Source of the DNA: an uncultured Loktanella sp.
GTDB taxonomy: Bacteria > Pseudomonadota > Alphaproteobacteria > Rhodobacterales > Rhodobacteraceae
DNA length: 44,341 nucleotides
Assembly (NCBI GenBank): GCA_937132065.1
Contig: CAKZNT010000033.1
Location: 1-44,341 of the forward strand
Direction: 5' to 3'
Position numbers and translations under genes: made by a program. Under the pieces are notes generated by a model. It was not told the DNA's origin. It saw only the letters and a list, made by a program, of their open reading frames with translations, and did no database searches. Shown here piece after piece: positions 39,410-44,341 of this stretch (the first letter of the stretch is position 1; every line of letters starts with the position of its first letter).

Positions 39410-40992
39410 AGGCTTTCCAGATAGGTAATAAGAGCGGCACGATCAGTAGCGGGCATGTCGACAACGCTGTTGCGCGCCGCCTGTGCTTCGCCGCCATGCC
39501 ACAGAACTGCCTCCAGTAATGACCGCGCCCGCCCGTCATGCAAGAAATACGTGTGCCCGCTGACGGTTTCGGTCATGCCAATCCCCCAGAGCGGCGGCGT
39601 GCGCCATTCATACCCGTTGGCGCGTCCCTCGGGGCGATGATCCGCCAGCCCTTCGCCCATGTCATGCAGCAACAGATCGGTATGAGGCCAGATCAGTTGA
39701 AAGCTTTGCTCGGGTTGATCCACAAGGCGCTCGGTGACGTATTTGGGTGTATGGCATGAGGTGCAGCCTGATTGATAGAACACCTCCTTGCCGCGTAGCA
39801 CTTGGGGATCGTCAACATTCCGCCGCGCGGGCACAGCAAGATTGCGCGCGTAAAACGTCACAAGATCAAGCCCTTCGGTGTCGATTTCAAAGCCCTCGTC
39901 GGTCCCGCTTGTGCCGTTGGGCGCAGCGATACAGTCGGTCTGCGCTGATGTGCAATCGCCAGAGGGGGCAGGGAAGATAGGGGTGGAAATGCCAATGTCG
40001 CCCGCAAACGCGGCTGCGGATTGTTCGCGCACTGTTGGTTTCCCCGCTTTGTGCCCAAATCGGCCCAGCATGATCTGGTCGGTTTCATCGGACCAGACGA
40101 ATTGCGCACGCCCCGAAATGCCATCGCCGTTGGCATCATCGGGGTCTTCTTGCGCGAGGATATCAGCGACGGGGATTGCTTCTAACAATCCCAGACCGAT
40201 CATTTGTTGTGTCACGCGTGGCGACAACATTGTGTCATCCGAGAGCGGCCCGTAGCCGAGGTTGCCCGCAGTGTAGCTGGGCGCGCGCAGGCTGGCGGCT
40301 TCACCGTCTGATAAGGGCACTTCGATGTCTTCGTAGCTGACCTCGAAATCGTATTCGGCCACATGTCCAAGCACGCCTTCATCCTGCATCTGACCGCCAT
40401 AGACGGGATGCGGTGCGCTGCGCTGCGTATCGGGATCGATGCTGTGCAAATAGGCTTCGATCTCGGACATATCCTGTGTGCCGGTTACGGGCACAGACAC
40501 CCGCAAAAAGATCGATACGTCATTGTCGGTTGCATTTTCGGGCGGGTGGCCACGTCCGTCCTTGATGTGGCATGACTGGCAAGATCGCGCATTAAAGAGC
40601 GGCCCCAGCCCATCCGAAACCAGCGTGGACGAGGGTGACGATACCCACATTTTAGTGAAAAAGCCGTTGCCGAGTGTGAACAGCAATTCCCGCTCGAAGC
40701 TGGCGTTTGCAGAGACCAGTGAAAAGGCATCTGCATTGTCGCGGGCGCGCACTGTTGTGGCGCCGCCGCCGTTGGCCTCGAAGGGTTCCGCCTTGGAAAA
40801 GTCCGTGGTTAGTGCGGTCACTGCCGCGACCCTTGCGCGTTCGTCTGCGGTGCGTGCCGTCACATCCAGCGTGGTTTTGGCGAGGTCTATATTGGCCTGT
40901 GCGTTGCCCGAGATTGTAAACGCCGAAGCGCCAAGTGCGGCAATCAGCAACAGGCCTGAGCGTGAGGTTAGCGTGGGCAGCGGATTCTTCAT
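39406..40992 (-). CDS. Di-haem oxidoreductase-like protein (DUF1111)
   Basis: A 528-residue periplasmic c-type cytochrome related to MauG/cytochrome c peroxidase. A signal peptide covers about residues 1-33. Two haem-binding CxxCH motifs are seen: Cys138-Cys141-His142 (CQSCHIKDGRGHPPE) and Cys410-Cys413-His414 (CTSCHTPKYVTE). Known members of this family sit with imelysins and are thought to handle iron redox chemistry during uptake. The start is either 40992 (MKNPLP) or 40998 (MTMKNP); I prefer 40992 from the position of GAG upstream. It follows the first imelysin gene by 86 nt and overlaps the second imelysin gene by 4 nt. Confidence 0.9.
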   Translation of the reverse strand: MKNPLPTLTSRSGLLLIAALGASAFTISGNAQANIDLAKTTLDVTARTADERARVAAVTALTTDFSKAEPFEANGGGATTVRARDNADAFSLVSANASFERELLFTLGNGFFTKMWVSSPSSTLVSDGLGPLFNARSCQSCHIKDGRGHPPENATDNDVSIFLRVSVPVTGTQDMSEIEAYLHSIDPDTQRSAPHPVYGGQMQDEGVLGHVAEYDFEVSYEDIEVPLSDGEAASLRAPSYTAGNLGYGPLSDDTMLSPRVTQQMIGLGLLEAIPVADILAQEDPDDANGDGISGRAQFVWSDETDQIMLGRFGHKAGKPTVREQSAAAFAGDIGISTPIFPAPSGDCTSAQTDCIAAPNGTSGTDEGFEIDTEGLDLVTFYARNLAVPARRNVDDPQVLRGKEVFYQSGCTSCHTPKYVTERLVDQPEQSFQLIWPHTDLLLHDMGEGLADHRPEGRANGYEWRTPPLWGIGMTETVSGHTYFLHDGRARSLLEAVLWHGGEAQAARNSVVDMPATDRAALITYLESL

Positions 40993-41078
40993 GGTCATCT
41001 CGGGAAGTATTAAAATGGAATGCGCGGGCGACAATTGGGTGCTATCCCCATTGCCGCCCGCGTACTAACCAGTTTCGA

Positions 41079-42341
41079 TTACTGGAACACGGCGTCAGGT
41101 GCATCAAGGCTATCGGAGCCTTCCAGATCAATGCTGGTAAGGTTCAACGCCGCGACGGCGCGTTCGATAGAGCGGGTTTGCACGACCAGTGCATCAACCG
41201 CGCCGAGGATCAATGCCTCGCCCTGCGCATTGTCGCGCGCCAGCATCATATCGTAGGCCATGCCGTTTTGTGCCGCGTCAACAATCGCATTCAGATCAGC
41301 AACTGAAGCAGCAATGTCGGTGCTCAATTGCCCAGCAATACCAGCGTCGGTTTGCGCGACCAGATCGTGCAAAGATGCGCCCGACACAACGCTGCCGTCG
41401 ATACGCGTATAGCTGCCTAGATAGACGTTCTGGATGCCAACCCCATCGTAATAGTGGCTGAAGTGCGTGTTGTCAGAGAAGCAGTCATGCTCTTCTTCTG
41501 GATCATTCAGAAGCACACCGAGCTTCATGCGTTGGCCTGCAAGCTCGCCATAAGACAGCGACCCCATACCAGTAAGCATCATCGACACCCCAGCGGCAGG
41601 ATCGGCCAGAACCGCCGCGCGGGCATCGCCGTTGGTCGTCCACTGGTCGGTCATGTAGCCCAACTCTTCAACGAGCAGTTGCGCAGCTGTGCGCAGATAA
41701 TCAGCGCGGCGGTCACAGTTGCCATTGGTGCACCCATCGCCTGTGGCGTAGTCGGTCCAAGGCCGATCGCCCGCGCCTGCATCCGTGCCGTTGAGGTCCT
41801 GACCCCAGAGCAGAAATTCAATCGCATGGTAGCCCGTTGCAACATTCGCTTCGACGCCATCGGCCTCTTGCAGTGTGTCTGACAAGAGCGAACCTGTGAT
41901 TGAGGTCGCGTCAATCTCTTGCCCTGAAAGAGAGAATGTCGGGTTTGCGATGACGTTGAGCGCGGCAAATTCGTTTTCGTCCGACGCCCCGCCGTAAGTC
42001 GCGTCGACATAGTCAATCAAGCCTTCATCAAGCGGCCACGCATTCACACGACCCTCCCAATCGTCAACGATCGGATTGCCAAAGCGATACACTTCCGATT
42101 GCATATAGGGCACGCGCGAAACCCGCCACGCGTTGCGTGCAGCGGCGAGCGTTTCGGCTGACGGGGCCGCTAGGAATGCATCGATTTCCGCCTGCAACGC
42201 CTTTGCAGTGATCAAGCTATCTTCATATTTTGCGGCCGCGATGTTTGCGTAGTTTGTCAGAACATCGGTCTTATCGAGGGCAAACGCGGGCAATGCGACA
42301 AGAGTGGTCGCCGCAAAGGCAGATAAAAAAGTGCGGGTCAT
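41079..42341 (-). CDS. Imelysin family protein (ICMP-like), first copy
   Basis: A 420-residue exported protein. A signal peptide covers about 1-21 (MTRTFLSAFAATTLVALPAF). The complete GxHxxE motif is present at 170-175 (GYHAIEFLLWG), and VPYMQSEVYRFGNPIVDDWE is another family mark. Imelysins were first described as insulin-cleaving metallopeptidases but are now regarded as iron-regulated periplasmic or outer-membrane proteins for iron uptake. It is the first gene of a four-gene minus-strand operon, with an iron-responsive-looking promoter just upstream. Confidence 0.92.
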   Translation of the reverse strand: MTRTFLSAFAATTLVALPAFALDKTDVLTNYANIAAAKYEDSLITAKALQAEIDAFLAAPSAETLAAARNAWRVSRVPYMQSEVYRFGNPIVDDWEGRVNAWPLDEGLIDYVDATYGGASDENEFAALNVIANPTFSLSGQEIDATSITGSLLSDTLQEADGVEANVATGYHAIEFLLWGQDLNGTDAGAGDRPWTDYATGDGCTNGNCDRRADYLRTAAQLLVEELGYMTDQWTTNGDARAAVLADPAAGVSMMLTGMGSLSYGELAGQRMKLGVLLNDPEEEHDCFSDNTHFSHYYDGVGIQNVYLGSYTRIDGSVVSGASLHDLVAQTDAGIAGQLSTDIAASVADLNAIVDAAQNGMAYDMMLARDNAQGEALILGAVDALVVQTRSIERAVAALNLTSIDLEGSDSLDAPDAVFQ

Positions 42342-42379
42342 AGGGGGTCCTTGGATTTTTGAAGGGTCGAATAAATCCG

Positions 42380-42407
42380 TCTATACCTGACTAAATTACT
42401 CAATCAA
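42380..42407 (-). promoter_or_regulatory. Promoter of the imelysin operon
   Basis: On the minus strand, TTGATT (plus 42402-42407) and TATAGA (plus 42380-42385) are separated by 16 nt, about 38 nt upstream of the imelysin start codon. The spacer is filled by a TGA-N9-TCA motif. Confidence 0.55.
42388..42402. promoter_or_regulatory. Candidate iron-responsive operator (IRO box, TGA-N9-TCA)
   Basis: The sequence reads TGA-CTAAATTAC-TCA and matches the TGA-N9-TCA form of the RirA iron-responsive box known from alphaproteobacteria. It lies between the -35 and -10 of the imelysin promoter, as expected for repression when iron is plentiful. An IscR-like iron box of Rhodobacterales is an alternative reading. 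Confidence 0.5.
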
Positions 42408-42456
42408 GTTAATTCTGACTTTTTTAATCGGGAATCAGTTTGAGCCAGCACGCCTT

Positions 42457-42482
42457 CTGACGACCAGCGTGATCGTCGTCAG
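42457..42482. other. Inverted repeat between nnrU and the imelysin promoter
   Basis: CTGACGAC and GTCGTCAG are perfect 8-nt arms around a 10-nt spacer. It lies about 50 nt past the nnrU stop on the minus strand. No T-run follows on either strand, so terminator status is uncertain. Confidence 0.4.
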
Positions 42483-42534
42483 CGCACGGGTCGCTGGTTT
42501 TAACACGTGAATTCGATGGTCCGGGTCGTCTCAA

Positions 42535-43203
42535 CTACCAGATCGGCACACCAATGACGTAAGGGTGTAACTTGAAGAGGACCCAATAGGTGATGACTGC
42601 GTAAATCACCCGCTTTGTGCCTGTTTTCCAATTTAGGGCCCCGAAATTCCATCTATTGGATTTAGCGCTTTGCAGGATGGTCGCCCATTGGTCTTGCCCC
42701 ATGATCCGCTGTTTGCGGCGGTCAATGATATTGCGCCCGAGCCATGCGAAAACTGCGAATACTCCAAAGAGGATGACATGCGCGAGGTCCCCGTTAGGCA
42801 GCAGATGAAGTGCTGCCCAGAGCAAGAGCCCGGCGAGCACGGGGTGACGGACCCACCCGATGATTTCTGGCGCTTGCGGGTCGAATGCGCTGTTGCGCGC
42901 GCCCCCGAACGAAAACGGATTGGGTCGCCCGAGCGTCAGCCCGAGCAGGATGCAAACGGCGAACATGCCCGAAGCCGTGACGACATGTTGCCAAGGTGCT
43001 TGCGGCCATAGCATCACATAGGGCGCCTTGCCTGCGGCCCAAATGACAGCCCCCAGCATGCCGAGCGACAGGATCGAATAGCCGATCGTGAACCCGCGCG
43101 CGCCAATGTTGCGCACGATTGCCGCCTTGACGGGTGGCCGCACGGGGATTGAGTGGGTGATGAAGAAGGCGAGGAAAACGCCAGCAAACTGGACCCAACT
43201 CAT
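42535..43203 (-). CDS. nnrU: NnrU family membrane protein
   Basis: A 222-residue multipass inner-membrane protein. Family marks are the start VQFAGVFLAFFITHSIPVRP, the loop FSFGGARNSAFDPQAPEIIG followed by WVRHPVLAGLLLWAALHLLPNG, and HVILFGVFAVFAWLG. NnrU is related to the NADH/isoprenylcysteine-methyltransferase-like membrane fold and is linked to denitrification and nitric-oxide handling in alphaproteobacteria; its reaction is not established. Its ATG overlaps the nnrS stop (ATGA at 43200-43203 on the minus strand), so the two are co-translated. Confidence 0.88.
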   Translation of the reverse strand: MSWVQFAGVFLAFFITHSIPVRPPVKAAIVRNIGARGFTIGYSILSLGMLGAVIWAAGKAPYVMLWPQAPWQHVVTASGMFAVCILLGLTLGRPNPFSFGGARNSAFDPQAPEIIGWVRHPVLAGLLLWAALHLLPNGDLAHVILFGVFAVFAWLGRNIIDRRKQRIMGQDQWATILQSAKSNRWNFGALNWKTGTKRVIYAVITYWVLFKLHPYVIGVPIW

Positions 43204-44341
43204 GCCGTCTTCTCGATTTTTGCCGAGAGCAGCATTGGTCCGTAAATCCCCACGAACCCTGCAAAGCCGAGGATCCAGAGCAGTGCGGATGCGTCAAGCA
43301 GTGGTATGCGGATCACGAAGACCACATCAGCGAGCACCCGCAACACGACTGCCCCGATCAGTGCCAGATAGATGAATGTTGTTGATCGTCCGCCAACAAG
43401 CGCCCGCCCCGAATGCCCCAAGGAGGCCCGCGTCATGACGGCGACTGTCATCAAGCCAATTGCGCCTGCCGTCCAGATATGGAGAGCCAATGCCTGCCCG
43501 ATGATGGAGGGTGCGAGGATCGAAAGCGCCACGCAAATTGCGCCCAGCGGTACGCAGAGGTAGGCGATATGCAGGACCCAGACCAACGAGTCGGCGCTTG
43601 TTTGCACCCCCTGCCAGCGCATCATCCGCATCAGGTGAAGCCCTCCCATAATGAGCAGGGCAGCCCCCGCAAGTGGTTGCATCGGCGCTAATGCCCATGC
43701 CAGCAGGGCGAGAACGGTTACCACCAGCGTGGCCTTGTCAAACCGCTGCATCGGTGGGGTTGGCAAATCGGTCGCTCCTTGCTTCACCAGCCAGTTACGG
43801 GTGAAGGACGGGATGATTTTGCCGCCGATCAGCGAGATCAGGATGATTGAAAGCGCCAACCCGAACCGCAAGCCATAGCCGTGTGATGCGCTGCCGCTCG
43901 CGGCCTCGATATGGAACGTGATATTGGCGACAACGAGCATGCCAACGAGGATCAGCACCGGTAGATTACGCCAGTTCTTGCCTGCGATGATCTCCCGCAG
44001 AACGACACCCCACAGGACACAGAGAAACGCGAGATCAGCGAGCGCCACACCAAGTGCGGGCAGATAAAGCGAGGTTGCGATGGCAATCCTGCCGATGACC
44101 CACAGGGCGGCGAGCCACGCGAGGCTCCAACCGACAACGGGTAGCCGCCCCGTCCAGTTGGGGACGGCCGTCAGCAGAAAGCCCGCGATCACGGCGCTAA
44201 GGTATCCAAAGAGGAATTCGTGCGTGTGCCATGTGACCGGATCAAAAGCGGTCGGCAGGCTCACAAGGCCCGCAAGCATCCCGATCCACAACACCATCGC
44301 AATCATCGCCCAGAGCGCAGCAAGCAAGAACAAGGGTCTAA
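43200..44341 (-). CDS. nnrS: NnrS family membrane protein (5' end cut by the window edge)
   Basis: At least 377 residues are present, with about 12 membrane segments. The visible N-terminal part reads PLFLLAALWAMIAMVLW, the NnrS region normally found a little after the true start, so the gene continues past the window edge and a TTG at 44333 should not be taken as its start. Other family marks are WHTHEFLFGYLSAVIAGFLL, AVPNWTGRLPV, GGKIIPSFTRNWL and VMTRASLGHSGRAL. NnrS is a haem- and copper-containing protein that protects against nitrosative stress and is often regulated with denitrification genes. No nitric-oxide reductase is visible here. Confidence 0.9.
   Translation of the reverse strand, partial: RPLFLLAALWAMIAMVLWIGMLAGLVSLPTAFDPVTWHTHEFLFGYLSAVIAGFLLTAVPNWTGRLPVVGWSLAWLAALWVIGRIAIATSLYLPALGVALADLAFLCVLWGVVLREIIAGKNWRNLPVLILVGMLVVANITFHIEAASGSASHGYGLRFGLALSIILISLIGGKIIPSFTRNWLVKQGATDLPTPPMQRFDKATLVVTVLALLAWALAPMQPLAGAALLIMGGLHLMRMMRWQGVQTSADSLVWVLHIAYLCVPLGAICVALSILAPSIIGQALALHIWTAGAIGLMTVAVMTRASLGHSGRALVGGRSTTFIYLALIGAVVLRVLADVVFVIRIPLLDASALLWILGFAGFVGIYGPMLLSAKIEKTA

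Noticed and set aside
43200-44333. A complete nnrS gene starting at TTG 44333
   Set aside because: The coding frame continues to the window edge, and the N-terminal part expected in NnrS is missing, so the gene is treated as cut off.

Overview
The window looks like chromosome from a marine alphaproteobacterium of the Rhodobacteraceae (Roseobacter group). The evidence is the moderately GC-rich coding style, the gene families present (TAXI-TRAP transporter with UspA, ectoine catabolism, NnrS/NnrU, the imelysin/di-haem iron cluster, DUF3726, DUF1513) and their arrangement. I see no phage, transposase, CRISPR array or rRNA. One tRNA-Arg gene is present. The family-level placement is an inference from gene content, not from a marker gene.

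Region 1 (1-6.8 kb) holds general metabolism and signalling: deoC with an AraC-type regulator on the minus strand; divergent rpe; a co-translated trio of a DUF4153/DUF4173-type membrane protein, an OmpR-type response regulator and a small histidine kinase; then a LysR regulator. Region 2 (6.9-12.5 kb) looks like purine-ring breakdown: a fused allantoinase (PuuE) and OHCU decarboxylase (UraD), an NCS2 purine permease, a fumarylacetoacetase-fold enzyme and, on the minus strand, a beta-hydroxyacid dehydrogenase and a cupin-type XRE regulator.

Region 3 (12.6-27.1 kb) is the most interesting. A gabT-like aminotransferase is followed by a TAXI-TRAP transporter (binding protein, fused permease, UspA). 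A tightly packed set of enzymes comes next: a nitrilase-superfamily amidase, a 909-residue Orn/Lys/Arg-type decarboxylase, an ATP-grasp ligase, a C45-type Ntn hydrolase, a class III aminotransferase and a BKACE enzyme. The last four junctions are 27 nt, a TAATG overlap, 11 nt and an ATGA overlap. I know of no described pathway with this combination. My working idea is an amine or amino-acid pathway in which a conjugate is made by the ligase and opened by the Ntn hydrolase, as PuuA and PuuD do for putrescine but with unrelated folds.

Region 4 (27.1-31.3 kb) is an ectoine-degradation cluster: doeD, doeB and doeA on the minus strand and a divergent Lrp-type doeX. Region 5 (31.4-37.2 kb) has a LysR gene with a TTG start, then a co-translated operon of an aldehyde dehydrogenase (doeC or a ketoglutarate-semialdehyde dehydrogenase), an M19-like protein that has lost part of its metal site, an unrecognised 565-residue protein and a DUF3726 protein. 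tRNA-Arg(TCT) follows.

Region 6 (37.4-42.4 kb) is a minus-strand iron-acquisition operon: imelysin, di-haem DUF1111 protein, a second imelysin and DUF1513. A TGA-N9-TCA iron-responsive motif sits between the -35 and -10 of its likely promoter. Region 7 (42.5 kb to the end) is nnrU and a 5'-truncated nnrS.
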